A stretch of 64,000 nucleotides of DNA, from positions 35,774,001 to 35,838,000 of the forward strand of contig NC_077222.1 of assembly GCF_024763615.1 (NCBI RefSeq), written 5' to 3'. Below the pieces are notes generated by a model. It did not search any database and was not told where the DNA came from. It saw only the letters and a list, made by a program, of their open reading frames with translations. This DNA comes from Phlebotomus papatasi (lineage: Eukaryota; Arthropoda; Insecta; Diptera; Psychodidae). Shown here piece by piece: positions 13,063 through 38,338 of this stretch (positions are counted from its first letter, which is position 1; the number at the start of each line of letters is the position of its first letter). Both the position numbers and the translations under genes were made by a program.

Positions 13063-15138
13063 TAAATTTGTTTAGATGAATAAATTTGAATAATGACACA
13101 ACTCATTACAATAAGCATTGCTTTTTTCGGCTTCTAAAAATATAATCAATATTCTAGTAAACTACTGAAAAATAAGAGAAATTTAGGGTTTTGTTTTTTA
13201 TAAGGCACAGAATTACTGGAATCTCTCAAATAATTTACAAAGTTATAAGAACTTTTCCATTCCACAGCAGTAAGGAATTAAAAGTCTGCCAAATTCACTA
13301 CAGAATGAAAAACCCTATGGCCACAAGCAAAGACTTCAGGCACTTCAGGATATTAGCAAACAGAATTTTAAAGAAGATCATGTTAATGTTGTAAAGCTCG
13401 AATTATGAGGGGGTTCTTTGAAATAATTAAACCGCTATCTCTCACCAGTTTAGCTTCTAGCCCTGGTAATGGTCGGAGAAACAGATTTTTAACCGAAAGG
13501 AGTAAAAAAAAAAACAAGAAACGCTGGAAAAGCTAGTAAGAATAAGTAGATTATCGAGCCCTAATCAATAGGGCATATGTTTAATTGCCAGCAGGTGGGA
13601 CAAAGAAGGTGTTGGTACAAAGTGGATAGAAAAAAAACTGTATAAAAACGAGCAAAAAAAAACAGGTGAGAAAAAGACATGTTGTGTGAACGAGACAGGA
13701 AATTGAATATTAATTATAGTCAACGGAAAGGCGTCATGAATCCTTTTATTGCAGCCATCGTGCGGAAAAAGACCTCTCTACTCTCACCTCAACAACCCCC
13801 AATGACGATGGAGCTTTTTTTTCAACTTTCCCATCCTCTTGGGTGTATGGAACAAAAATAGCTAGAGAGAGCTTCGGAAGACCCTCTACTGTGATTTTGT
13901 TCCTCTTTTTCTGGCTTCCCATCGGTGGTGCATTTTAAGGATTGGAGGAGCTCCATGTGAGATCGAGAGGTTTATATATGCAATACCAGGTATGTTCCCT
14001 TCAGGTATTGAATTAAATTAGTCTCCACGGTACGTCCTGTTGAGGTTCCTTTCGACGTGCAAATCGCGCTCTAACGCCACACGACGATGCATTGTGTGGA
14101 AAATTCAATTAGAAATCGATCATGAAGATTAATCTTGTGGAAGGTTGTATATATTGTTCAGGGATCGCGAATTGTTTTGTTTTAGCATGAAGAGAATTTA
14201 TGGGTGAAAATTTCATGAATAATTTCTTCATTAACTCACCCTGATTGTCTATTTGTGATAATGCGTAGCGGAAGCTCATAGATGAAAGTTTTGGCCAATA
14301 GAGAAGTTGTGGGTGGAATTCATTAATGATGTCTTCGATGAGAGGCACTTCAAAAGTCCTCAGTGGATCAAAGTGGTGACAAATTTTCGCAAATTTATTC
14401 ACACATTCTCGGATGAGGAAGGCAACCCAGAAATTAGTCCAAGTTTTTTGGAGCATACAGTGAGAAATATTTAAGAGCAGGGAGCGGGGATGAAATTGTA
14501 AGGGTGGTGAACTTGAAAAAGGGATCAAGAGATTATATTAGTATTTTATGGGCAACATGTTCTAATTAAAAGAAGACAAGGCAGACAATAGCGCTGAAAT
14601 GATGATAAATGACACAATAAGTGCCACAGAGCATTTGGGAATTATTGGCTTTTCCATGAGAATCACTGGAAAAGACACACAAAATGTCAATGAACTATTC
14701 TGAGAATATTTCCAAGAGCTCCTCATCGAAAAGTTGAAATCATTTGTCAGCTATCAGAAGAGAGAAATCGATATTTGTTCAGTATTCTCTTTCACATCAA
14801 AGGTTATTTACTCTGAAATAACCAACAATTATGCTAAAGTTTGTACACAACTTCTAGAAATTTTCTACATTGGAGACTATACTAGAAATAACGTATTTAT
14901 CGTACAACTTTTCAAATTATTCTTCTGAAAAATGCTGATCATTTGAAATGTAACTTTACAAAGAGCTAAATAATTGGAAATCTTTGAAGTTACGTCTTTC
15001 AAAAAATATCATTAATATTTTTTTTGTAGTTTTCACGGAAAAAGTTTTTTTCTAAATGATTTCTTGTTTAATTAAATGTATAATTAATTAGTTGTCATCA
15101 CTACCTTAACGTGGGTTTACGTGGACTTCAAAGTCTAA
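13063..15138. other. Intergenic, repeat-poor, one longer unrecognised frame
   Basis: The longest open frame between the two b561 genes after the SINE-antisense one lies here, on the minus strand at 14528-14109 (139 codons). A good donor-like sequence (GTGAGT, about 14240 on the minus strand) falls within the frame. I do not recognise the protein, so I do not call it a gene. Confidence 0.35.
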
Positions 15139-15916
15139 CGGTCCTATCACACTAGAATTTTCACAATTTAATTTTAAATTCAATTGAGCCAATTGAGCAT
15201 TAAAAGATTTCTAGAATTTATTTGAAAATTGTCATAGCCAGGACACATTTCGCAAGAAATTTGCTCAATTTTAAATAGTGCCGCGGGATTTTTGATTGTG
15301 GATGACTCCGGAAAATGTGTGATCGTACTTAAAATGTGTTATAAGTCACTTATCTGTTATGCAAACGAATCCCTAAAGCCAGAAGAAAGGGTTGTAAGCA
15401 AAGGGGCTCACGAAGAGACTCTCATACAGTCTTGCTGAAAATCAACTGCGATTTCTTGACACAACAATTTTCTTCGAATTGCTTTGGAGGAACTCAGCAA
15501 ATTACTTCCGATACAAAAGCTTCACTCGCGTACAAGTTTATCACTAATCACTGTACTTATTTTATTTTCTTGGCCACAAATAATATTAATTAAGAGTGAA
15601 TAAATTTATTAAAAACAATTTGGTTCAAAAGACTACTTATTTACCCGCAATAAAATTGAAATCAGTGAGAAATTTTACCATTTTAATTTGCTGAATTCAA
15701 ATTATTTTAAGCAACCACATTTAATTGAGCAAACACATTTATGCTATTTTAGCATATTTAAACACATTTTAGTGGCCCAAATATTAGTTTATATCAATAA
15801 ATAAGCGAAAATCTATCAATTCAAATGATTTTTAATGCAAAATAACGCTTAGGAACAATTCATCTGAAAATTAAATTGAATTTACAAATTGAAAATATCC
15901 TAGTGTGATAGCACGG
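15139..15916. mobile_element. Inverted-repeat element, CTATCACACTAG family, full copy
   Basis: The ends read CGGTCCTATCACACTAG and, inverted, CCGTGCTATCACACTAG. The element is 778 bp. An inverted, truncated copy sits at 21590-22108 and shares landmarks such as AAGACTACTTATTT and CATAGCCAGGACACATTT. It is non-coding. Confidence 0.85.
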
Positions 15917-16323
15917 TAAAGAACAGCATATTTTATCTAAATTTTCCCCGACATAATATAACAAATATAATTCAATTAAAGTCCTTAGCATTGTATAAAT
16001 GAACAGTAAAAAGTTAAAATTGAGCAGTAATAAAAAAAATTGAAACTGTGATATTATCATTCAAATTTTGGCAAAGGTAAATAAAGCGTTTTTCATTCTA
16101 TTTGCAACAATTTTAAATGTTAAATATATAAATTTAAACCTATTTTTGTAAAGATTTAAGTTTTCTACTGACCATAATTAGAAATCTTACTGTTCATTTT
16201 TAATTTTTTTACTGCCCATTTTGAATTTTTTACTGCTCGCTTGTTTTTTTCCAAACTCTTTAAGCACATAAAAGTACCTACAATATTAAAATTATTATTT
16301 TCTGAATTTTTTTTTAAACGCAC
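15917..16323. other. Intergenic, nothing recognised
   Basis: AT-rich spacer. A phrase of the form TTTTTTACTG(C)CC is repeated loosely between 16180 and 16240. No gene is visible. Confidence 0.4.
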
Positions 16324-18349
16324 TGCTCGAACTCCCAAGAAAGACATGTGTTAGAAAATTTTTTGGATCAGCATAAAGCTATCCTGAAGTAGAGAATTAT
16401 TCAAGAAGAGCCTATTTTAAAAAATCATTACCAATTTGAATAATTATTAGACCAGTTCGGGTGAAAATTAGGTCCTTTGACCTTGAATAATTCAAGGTGG
16501 AGATTTTTCCAGTGAAAAATGTCTAAGGACGAAATATTCAGGCTGGACTAACTACAAAACATATACCGTCGTTGCGGGTGACTTTGCACGTTTTTTCGCT
16601 GTTTTTCAACTTTACCCTCTAAAAGTGGACAGTTAAAGTGAAGGGAGGGGGGTTAATGGGTAAAATTATTTGTATTCAGTTGTTGATGAATGGATTTTGT
16701 GCCACTAACATTAATTTTATAAAATTTTACTATGTTAAAAAGAATCAAGAAAAAAGGCTTGCACTTGGGGTAAGGTGCGGGTGACTTTGCACTTTTTAAT
16801 AAATACTGAAAAATCACCAATTTCGGATAATAAACGACAATGAAGATCTTCAGATCTAGAGGTAAGATGCACGAGATCTACAAGATGACGTGGTCGCCAT
16901 CTTGATTTGACGTTTCTGTCCGCCATTTTGAATAACTGTCAAACCCTAAAACTAGTCCGATTGGGTTGAAATTTTAGTATGTTGTAGGTGATGTCAACAC
17001 CTTTTCAAAACGTATCTATGTTCCAGTCTACGTTAAGTATTTACCTAGATACAGAGGCTCAAAGTTTTAAATTTTGTAATACTCATATTTTGGCGGTATT
17101 TATTTTTTAATCTTCAATATTTGAAACCTAAACGAAATGCCTCAGTAACTATTAAAAATGGTTGAGACTTTTATTTTATATATTTATTTACTCTAACATA
17201 TTTGAAAAAATAAACGAAAAGCGCATTTAATTAATTTTTTATTTTTCATCTTTGCGTAAACAGTTTTTAAGATTCTCAAATAATGCACTGTTATAAACAA
17301 AAACATTACTTTTCTTTTTGTTTGTTTGTTAGATCTCATCGCCTAACGATAGCGCTGCCTTTTTTGTGATGGTTTTGATAAAACAGGCTCCCTGTAGTTC
17401 TGTATTCATGAAAATGTCAAAATTTTAAACTTGAAGCCCCTATATCCAGACAATCACTTGACCTAGGTCGGATTTTATATATGTTCTGAAAAGGCCTTGA
17501 CATCAGCTAGAACATACTAAAATTTCAGCTCAATCGGATGAGATTTTTGTTTTGACAGTTATTCAAAATGGCGGACAGAAACGTCAAATCAAAATGGCGA
17601 CCATACCATCTTGTAGATCTCGGTCACTTTATATTAAATTCCCACAAAATTGGATAATTTTTAGCCAAATACTTCTATAAAAAAGCTTTAGAAAGACCAT
17701 TATATGCAATTTTATAACATAAATCATGCGTTCTTAGGAAGATAATAGAGAAAAAAAAATATTTTAATAAAAATAATCAACAAAATCGAAGTGGATTATT
17801 CTAGCCAGATAAATTTAGATTGGATTTGGGCAATTTACTACTCTGAAATCGATTTTGGAATTGCACCTTCAGATAACTTTTTCACGGAGCCGTTTTTTGA
17901 CAAAATACCTATATTAGCATTTCATTGACTATTACTGAAACTACAAGAATCCTTTTAGGGATCATTGTACCTTACTTGGTACATAACATATCCCTATATA
18001 CTTTGACATGGTAGACCGGATCGGCGAAGACCATCAATAAGTGCTAAAAATTATGAAAGTCTTACGGACAGCAGAGTGCAAAGTCACCCCCCCGAGTGCA
18101 AAGTCACCCGCAACGACGGTACGAAATTAACGGAATCGCCTAGGCCAATTTTTAGATAAGTCGAAAAATATGTTTTTGGACAGAATAGAAAGGGTGAGGG
18201 TAATTTGGTTAAGTTAGTTCACTAGAGAATGTTGACTTGCGGGAGGGCCACAGAAGACCGGAAGTCAATATCTTTTACCGTTTGGAAGCCAGGATGTTAA
18301 GAAGTAAAAAAATGGATTGTGAAAACTGCTCTCTGATGGAGTTCGAGCA
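16324..18349. mobile_element. TGCTCGAACTC family element, copy 2, interrupted by a nested element
   Basis: The ends are TGCTCGAACTC (16324-16334) and GAGTTCGAGCA (18339-18349). Left-part sequence up to ...CAAAACATA near 16563 continues at 18122 with a segment matching copy 1 downstream of CTAAAACATATCC near 9045, so the inner 1,554 bp (16566-18119) is a later insertion. Without it this copy is about 470 bp. Confidence 0.75.
16566..18119. mobile_element. Nested inverted-repeat element, CCGTCGTTGCGGGTGACTTT ends
   Basis: Inverted ends of about 24 bp (CCGTCGTTGCGGGTGACTTT at left, AAAGTCACCCGCAACGACGG at right) are flanked by TA. The right end repeats the AGTGCAAAGTCACCC unit twice. Inside, a second pair of inverted arms faces each other: 16880-17060 and 17440-17625. 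They share GACAGTTATTCAAAATGGCG, GGACAGAAACGTCAAATC and AACATACTAAAATTTCAG. It carries no transposase. Confidence 0.85.
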
Positions 18350-18949
18350 ATTAAATATTTTTATTGATTTTTTTGTAAAAATCAAAGGTTTTTCTGTCAG
18401 GGTACGATAAACCTAACGATTGAAATCTAACGATAGTACCCGTGAAAAGTGCTTTTGGTAGGTTTTCATGACGAAATATTGAGAATTATGGTCTCAAAAA
18501 TGTTTTTATTGATTTTTTGAAAGGGATTGTCCCAGACTTTGCGAAGTACTCGGACTTGCGAGTTAGATGATATCCCAAAAGTACTTTCGCATCATTTACC
18601 GTACTGGTTCTTAACCGATTTGAACAGATTCATAAATCACTCAAAAATCCCACAAAATAGTTTAAAAGTAATAGAATTGGTTTTCTGACAAAAATTACTT
18701 ATCGGTTCTCAATCGGTTCATTACGGGTTCACAACCGATTTATAAATCACTCAAAACATTACTCAAAATACTTTAAGGGTAATATAACTGAATTTTGGAT
18801 TAAATTTAGTTATCGGCTATGAACTAAATACGTATTATAACCTGGAAATGGATTTACACTTTAACTAGCTTTACAATACGATTTAGTAATGTTTTTCTCC
18901 TTCGTTAGGTATAGACAGAGAGATAAATGTTCAATGTTAAAAAAGACAA
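18350..18949. other. Intergenic, downstream of the FRRS1-like gene
   Basis: A diverged fragment related to the TGCTCGAACTC family lies near 18530-18570 (GACTTTGCGAAGTACTCGGA). Several loosely repeated phrases with TTCATAAATCACTC follow to about 18800. No gene. Confidence 0.4.
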
Positions 18950-19443
18950 ATGTTCTATGTTATGATTTATTGTATAAAATTAATAAAAAATTACACAATA
19001 TTTTTACATTTAAAAAAAACTTAACAATTACTAAAATATTATTTACAGACTCGTATTATTCGGCGCACTTGTGTCGCATTTCTTGCAAATTTAAATTAAA
19101 ATAAAATTCTCATTCCTAAGTCTAAAAAGAAAATTTACACAATGAAAAAAAACTATTTCGATCATTTAGTGGAATTTTTGTGATCTCAAAAGGATAAAAA
19201 TCGTTGTAAAACACATTTCGAGGATACTATTTAAAGAAAAAATTTGTGCATTATGGCCTCATTGATATCATCTTCTGAGAAAACGATCGTGTGTTGACCG
19301 TTCTTGTTTTTTTTTTTTGGGAAAAAATAAATGTCCTCCTCGATAAATGCATCAGTTATTCTAGCAAATTTTCAAAGGGACGTGATGATCTCAAATACTG
19401 CATGGAAGAAGAAAAAATCATAAAACACACTAAGGCACACTCT
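18950..19443 (-). other. 3' UTR of FRRS1-like gene with polyadenylation signal
   Basis: Downstream of the TAA stop (19446-19444), the nearest canonical AATAAA on the minus strand is at 18971-18966. This predicts a 3' UTR of roughly 490-500 nt. No competing AATAAA was seen between it and the stop. Plus-strand open frames at 18889-19104 and 19291-19530 overlap this gene antisense and are taken as chance. Confidence 0.6.
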
Positions 19444-31773
<12,330 letters not shown>

Positions 31774-31796
31774 TTTGGCGCCTCACTCTCCACTCT
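31774..31796 (-). other. 5' UTR part of the start-codon exon
   Basis: AGTGGAGAGTGAGGCGCCAA precedes the ATG and is itself preceded by a pyrimidine-rich acceptor ending TTTCAG. An alternative reading is that transcription starts locally: an initiator match TCAGTT on the minus strand places +1 at 31886. Both readings give the same protein. Confidence 0.6.
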
Positions 31797-33076
31797 GAAA
31801 TTAATGAAAAATAATATTGAAATTGCATCTGAAACGTTGCAATTCATAATAAAAGCCCCACTCTGGAGGGACAGGTTAAATTAACTGACTGGACAATGTG
31901 TCACCATAACTTGGTTCATTCAATTTTCAACTATGAACCAATAACTGGGTTGGGTAATTAACTCTTTCTCCCAAAACACGGTGAATCATTGCTAGAATTG
32001 ATTGGAATTTACTGGGATGCTGCATTTACACCTGTCATCAAAGCTTTTGACCTTTCTCTGTAATGTTGCAGCTCATATAAATTTCTATATTAATTATCTT
32101 CACCACAATATGACACAAGAGGTAGATTTGTGCTCATGACGGTTGTACCATTTGGAATGTCTTGAGGATATCCACTCTGTGACATCCCACAAGAAATGCA
32201 TAGAGAGACCATACCGAGTAAGCTTTCATAAGATTGAGAAGGTAAAAGGGATATCTTGATAGTGGCTTTTGTGTTAAGAGAAATGACGCAAGGAATCAAA
32301 ATTTAGGTAACACATAAAATCGCTTCTAAAGACCAGCTTTAAGTGCCTCCCTCGAAAATTTGAACATGAGAGTACCATTGAAATTCTCATAAATAGTAAT
32401 GCATTCCACACGACATCCCGCATATCTCTCAGCATCTACCTTTTCACATATGAATGAATTTCTACGTTGCGATGGATGCCACAGAAATTCCCTTTTTTTC
32501 CTGCTGAATAACACGTCAAGCTCTAACTTCCCATACATCATTTCTTGCAAAGAGAGATTCTTTCGATATATACCGGAGAGATTTGAGGAAAAGAAGTCAC
32601 GGGGTGCAATCACAAGGGATACACTCAGAAAAAATTAAGTTTACTCATAGGTGTTCAGTACACCATGGTATTAAGTCTAGAAACATCTAAAATTATAACT
32701 TTTTAAAGTGTGTTTCTTATATAGGGTATTATCAATTTGAACCGTGAGTAATAGATCACTTACAGTAAATTGTAGGGAAATTTATTAAAAGACAGCGTAA
32801 GCTAGTGACCCCATTCCCTCTTATGCCCTATTGTAATCCTGACCAAAACCCTAAACGCATCTCAGTCGGAGAAAAATTTGAAAGACTTGACCACTGATGT
32901 AGGCTTAGAGTAGTTGATGTCTTTCTTTGAGTGATTGTTGCTCCCCGACGACTTCCGGAATCTCCTATTGTTGACTTACAATAGAAAGTTAGTGATAAGT
33001 TAATATGACCCCATAGAAGCAGAGCAATATATTTTACCCCAGGAATTATCAGACTAAGCGCCTCAATTTTCTTTTA

Positions 33077-33486
33077 GGGTAAGTGTACCAAATTCCGGCC
33101 AGCTTGCAATTCCGGCCACATTTTTATTCCTCAAATTTCCATCAATTTTTAGTTTTTGCATATTATAGAGATTATAACTATGCAGTAAATTAACAAAACA
33201 TGTACCTTCGATAAACGAGAAGATGTTAAAAAGACTTTGGAAGGATTCTGGAAGGGCAAGGAACTATGAGAATGAAGGTGGCCGAAATAGGCCACCAAAG
33301 CTATGTCTACATTTTTATTCATTTTAAAATGCATTTAAAATGATTTTGGAGAAAATGAAGACGACAAACTATCTACAAGGTTCCAAGTAATACTCCTTAA
33401 GAAAAATTAACAAAAAAATCAATTTTTTTTTTGAACTTGAGACTGGCGCTTGCATGCAACTATGCCAAAATTTGGCACACTTACCC
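33077..33486. mobile_element. MITE, GGGTAAGTGTACCAAATT family, good copy
   Basis: Start GGGTAAGTGTACCAAATTCC; end TTTGGCACACTTACCC; TA at both sides. It is 410 bp with no coding capacity. It shares TCCGGCCAGCTTGCAATTCC with 60228-60655, where it appears in reverse orientation. Confidence 0.9.
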
Positions 33487-33815
33487 TACCAATAGAGGAA
33501 TTCTGTAACGATATGACAATGTCATATGACAAATTTTGGTTGTAAATTCATGAGCAGGACAACAATAAGACCAGTGAGTATAAAATCGCTATTGCAAGAA
33601 GTCCTGTGAAACTTCCATATTTGATATGAATCGGTTTTTCAAATATTTTAGAAGAAATTATCACATAAAAATTTATCATATGACAATGTCATACGGTTAT
33701 AGAATTCCCCTATAGGAGCTTCTCACTTAAACAATAAAAATTTACAATGTCTTTTTCAATTACTTTATTTGCCCTGTTTGATTTTTATTGACCTATTGCA
33801 GTCCTTTTGAAGTAA

Positions 33816-33961
33816 TGCCCAGCGACAATAACTTTTTATCTTGTAAACATGTTTTCTACATTTCAATGGGAGTGAATGAAATATAGATCTAGTCATCTCG
33901 CTCACTCTCACAAGAAATTTTGAAAACATGTTTACAAACAAAAGTTATTGTGCGTTGGGCA
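33816..33961. mobile_element. 146-bp foldback MITE, copy 3
   Basis: Start TGCCCAGCGACAATAAC; end GTTATTGTGCGTTGGGCA. The inner landmarks TAGATCTAGTCATCTCG and GCTCACTCTCACAAG match copies 1 and 2 at 22.5-22.8 kb. All three are 146 bp. Confidence 0.9.
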
Positions 33962-34560
33962 TAAAGTTTTATTTTTCGGATCTGCCTTAGCTCTTCAATT
34001 ATTATTAAATATTAAGCATAAACACCGTTCAAAACCGGATTTAAACCGTTTTATTTTAAAGCATAGGAAAAAAATTATACAATATCATATCTCCAATTGC
34101 AAGAATCTGCTGGTCCATTTTATACCATCCTGAAGCTCCTCCCCTCAATGTGAATACTTCTTCGGTGTTTCCGGATTTTTTGGGCAAAGTCGATGCATTT
34201 TATTACGATTTTATCACATGTGAAAATGTCGCCTTCCAACTGCAAAAGTCGAACCTGAGATTTCAGCGTCATAGAGCTGACTAGTACTCTTACCATCCAC
34301 TCCACGAGATCCTCGATATACCGATTTGATTTACGAAAATACTGGTTAAACGGTATTTTCTATTGTCGTAATGGACTAAGTCTCGGACGCGCTTTTGATC
34401 AATTCCAAATAGAGGTCCTCAAAAGTCTGAAGTCGTTATTTCTAATTCTTTGGCCACTAGGTCTAATGTCGAATAGACTTACTTTATGACGTCAAAAAAC
34501 TTAAACTTCAAATTTTCTAAATTCTAAATTTAAAATTAAAAATATCTTTTTAATTAGGTA

Positions 34561-35100
34561 ATATCGATGGCTCAAAATATAAAACGAATAATTCGCGAAT
34601 GGCCAACTTTACAGGAGAGATATTTCAAGTTGAGATTTTACATGCTTAGTACAGGATTATCAAGATTTGAAACCCCTGTAACTTTGGGAATAATTCCCTT
34701 TTCTTTCCGATATATTATTCACATGGGCACTCAATGTGTCAAGTGGTAGAGTACTCGCTCTATGTTGCAAGTGTCTCGAATTCGAATTCCCTTTAGGTCA
34801 CCAGGAATTTTTCTGGCATTAAAGGTATTCAGATTGCATCAAGTGAGCTTCACTGCACTTGATTCCACGGGGCATATGGGACTGACGGACTAATAACATA
34901 TCATCTTGTATAAGAAAAAAATAATAATGTATGTCTATAAATCCCCTAGCGGGAAGGCCTTGTTTCTTCATGGAATGTTGTACTAGCATTTTTATTGTTA
35001 TTATTATTATTATTATATTTACAGGGAAGGTAGAGGGTGTCAAGTATCCGAAGAGCGAAAAACGAATTTTGCAAAAAAAATCGACTTACGAATTCGACTT
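34561..35100 (+). repeat. Dispersed repeat (AAAACGAATAATTCGC ... CAGGGAAGGTAGAGGG), split by a SINE
   Basis: AAACGAATAATTCGCGAATG, TTTACAGGAGAG and GAGATTTTACATGCTTAGT on the left, and TTTACAGGGAAGGTAGAGGG and CGAAGAGCGAA on the right, recur in the same order at 62459-62660 and inverted at 44365-44570. The 34-kb copy is interrupted at 34724-35015 by the SINE. The function and transposon class are unknown. Confidence 0.75.
34724..35015 (+). mobile_element. tRNA-derived SINE, copy 2
   Basis: The same head as the 3.46-kb copy (GTCAAGTGGTAGAGTACTCG, then ATTCGAATTCC with a small change in the B box), the same body and a TTATTATTATTATTATTAT tail. It sits inside the dispersed repeat at 34561-35100, so it inserted later than that repeat. 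Confidence 0.88.
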
Positions 35101-37762
35101 ATATTCTGACAAGTCGATATTGCGTACTACGGTCAGCCGAACTCGATTTATACGACTAGGTATTTTCAAAATCAGGATTATTCAAAACATACACCCTGTG
35201 AACTCTGCGAATATTTAAAATCATTTACAAGGGGAGGAACCCAACTGTCTCCCTCGGATCGGGATGAAACTTGGCATGTATGTAGGGTCCATATAGAAAG
35301 TTAAGCAGCCACTGGCTTTTTACTGTGCGGCCATTAGAAGTAGTCATTGTGCCTATTGGTAGTCACGAATTTCTTATATATGAAAGTTTCTTTTAACATT
35401 TGTTACTATTTTTCTTTGACCTGAAAATGCATTTTAATTATGTTCAAGCTTGGTTCGTGAGTTACTGATAAACGTCAGAACCCTTTCATGGGATACACCT
35501 TTATGGTAATGTCATAGGTCATCCGAATAGACATATTATACTTCTTCAAGGAAAATAATATTTTTAATATCAGCGAATTTTTCTTTTTGATTGTTTAAAA
35601 ATAGCAAATGGGAAAATTTTCCTTTTCTTCTGTTCCTGCTGGAACCCCATTTAACCCCATTATAAACGAAATGTTAATTATATTTGTATTAAATTTTCAT
35701 TCATTTTTCAATAATTATAATAAAACTGGTAGAAAATTTCATAAGGAACTAAGCTGTCTTTCTAGTGAGATTTCTTGAGGTACACTATATTATTTCTTCT
35801 TACAAAGCGGTAGGCTGACAGTCCTAAATCCTATTTTTACAGAATTATTTAATATATTATTTAATAATCTTTGTATTTATTTGAAAAGGTTCTGAGTCGT
35901 CTTTTGCAATTTAACACTTTAACACTAAATCTTCCAAGATCCGGTTAAATTGACGGGTTTAAAATTAACACATATTTAAACGGTACAATGTCACTGTCAA
36001 ACTTAATATGTTTCTTAAAATATACATGTAATATGTTTTTTAGTGTTTAAATTTCAATTTTTTGCTCTTTTCCAATACAAATTCGTTGAGTATTCTACCC
36101 TACCGCGGTTTGTTACCGAAATACGACCAAAAGCGGTCGGTAGGTTTAGTGTTAAAGAACAGTTTAATTGGTTTTATACTATTTAATCTTCTTTGATAGG
36201 AGAATAAATCTGCTCATCAAAGAAAAACTCGATACTTTTAATATTCAGATGCATTTTTAAATGCTTTCGGATTATAAATTTTTAGTTGATAACACAAAAT
36301 CTGATAAATTCTTACAGTCAACCCATGAAGAGGCAGATCTAACACATAAGTCGTTCATAACCAAACATATATTCTCTGATGGCAGGAACATTCCCTTGCA
36401 ATGGATAAATTTATCATCTCCATGATTCCCTCTTACGTAAAATAATCAATATGGGCTGCAAGAGTGATTTCCATGGGATCCTCCTTCGTCACATTAACAC
36501 TCCATTTTCGCCCTATATCTAAAACCATCCCCCGTTGGGCATTTGGCAGATATGAGGAAAAGGTTTTACTCCCGGAGAGTGCACTTAATGTACACAAATA
36601 TGTGCCATGTTCACCAATTTATTCATGAAACATGCGTATAAAATATTCACAAAAAACATATTTCATGCTGTTCCCAGAATTATTAACACCTGCATCGATT
36701 GTATTAAAAATTGAATGCGATTTTTGTATTGTTTATTGATCTGAAATACATAAATATTTTCCTAAAAGAGAATTGAAATATCAATTAATACGCTTCCAAT
36801 GTCCTCAGTTAAATTATTTATTGATACTTTTTTTCTCAAAATAGAATTGACAAACTGAGTGGTTTAGTGAGATAAAAATTCTGTGAAAAAAATATAATTG
36901 GATTAAAAACTTTTTAATCCTTTTTCACAATAACTGACATTTATCATTGGACAAATTGTTCATTAAAGGTCTCCGTAAATAATTTTAAATCAGGCTTCAA
37001 ATTAAGGCAATTCTGTAGTAGTCCTACGTGTCCTAAAATAGCATTCAAATTACATTTTAGTATGGGGTAAATTAGGGAAGCAATTAATTCCATGGCATAT
37101 CATTTACAATTTACTTAGTCTTCATCATCAATATTGCACCAGACCTCTCATCAAAATTAGCCGCTAATGGACTATATTTAGCAATTGTGCTTCTGTTGAC
37201 ACACCAAATACTCAAAATTTCAACAAAAAAATATTGTAGAAAGCCACTCAATGTGGTTTTTATTAACACCAATCAATTTTATTTGTTCTACTCGCAAATT
37301 ATGTCGTGCCTGCGGAAATCTAACCCCGAAAAAAAACCTAGCAATTCATTTGCATTTCACTCAGTGGATTTTTCGGCGATGATTTGAGTAAAAAAGAGTA
37401 CGGTGGAGATTAATCGGGTAGACCACAGTGTTGGGTGTTTATATGGTGAAGAAGGACGCGCGACAGCGCAGTTAATCAGTTGAATAAATGACCTCAGACG
37501 CCGGCCCGTGGTCAGAGAGAGAGAGTTCACTGAATACATAGGGTGGGTGGTGATTGATGATGGGTGGGAAAAGTCCCATTCACACTCATAAACACGCTCC
37601 ATCGATTCACTTCCGTACACCAGAAAACCTTTATCAGTGACGCTCTTATTCCTGTTTCTTCTGGGTCACGAATTTACTTAAATGGAAGACAATAATAATT
37701 ATGAGAGACAGAGTAAAGGCACTGCTCCTCTAAATTTAGGTAGATGAAGATAAAAAAAAATA

Positions 37763-38338
37763 GGGGAGACTGGGGCAAAATTTGTCAAAACTAAAATTTC
37801 TAAAATAAAAGAGACTGAGGCTTGAAATTTTTATTATAGATAGCCTTCATAAACCTTCTTAAAATTGCAAAGTTTGAAGGGATTAGAGGAAGGATTATGT
37901 AAAATGAAAAATAATGAAATTTTGAGCCTTATTATTCGAATATTTGGCTTACAGAAAATATTAATACGGATTTGCTCAATTTAAGCACATTTCTCGTTCA
38001 GATAGAGAAAAATTATCTTCGACAAAATTGTAGAGGAATAAATTTCCTATAAAAATATGTCTATTTGATATTTTTAACGTTTGCGAAAGTAAAACGCCAC
38101 AAATTATCCGAAGGCTGACAAAATTTGCCCCAGCAATTTTGAGAATCTCCATAAAATCGACTTTTAGAAAATGACTCGAAAATCACATTTCTTTCGAGAT
38201 AGGGGAATATAGTCTTCTGCAATGTTGTAGAGCAGTAAATTTCCTATAAGAATTTGCTCATTATAAGACGTTTAAGTTTTCTCAGAGCTCGTGAAAGAAT
38301 TAAATATGCGTTTTGACAAGTTTTGCCCCAGTCTCCCC
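37763..38338. mobile_element. MITE, GGGGAGACTGGGGCAAAA family, short subtype
   Basis: Ends GGGGAGACTGGGGCAAAATT and TTTTGCCCCAGTCTCCCC with TA on both sides. It is 576 bp. Its interior differs from the 0.9-kb subtype apart from the terminal 20 bp, but part of it (TTTGGCTTACAGAAAATATT, TGCTCAATTTAAGCACATTT) reappears inverted at 42850-43102. Confidence 0.9.

Noticed and set aside
32326..32613. 95-codon minus-strand frame upstream of the Reeler exon, considered as an extra 5' coding exon
   Set aside because: The Reeler exon already carries a signal peptide at its own ATG, and this frame has no Reeler-like sequence or donor in phase.
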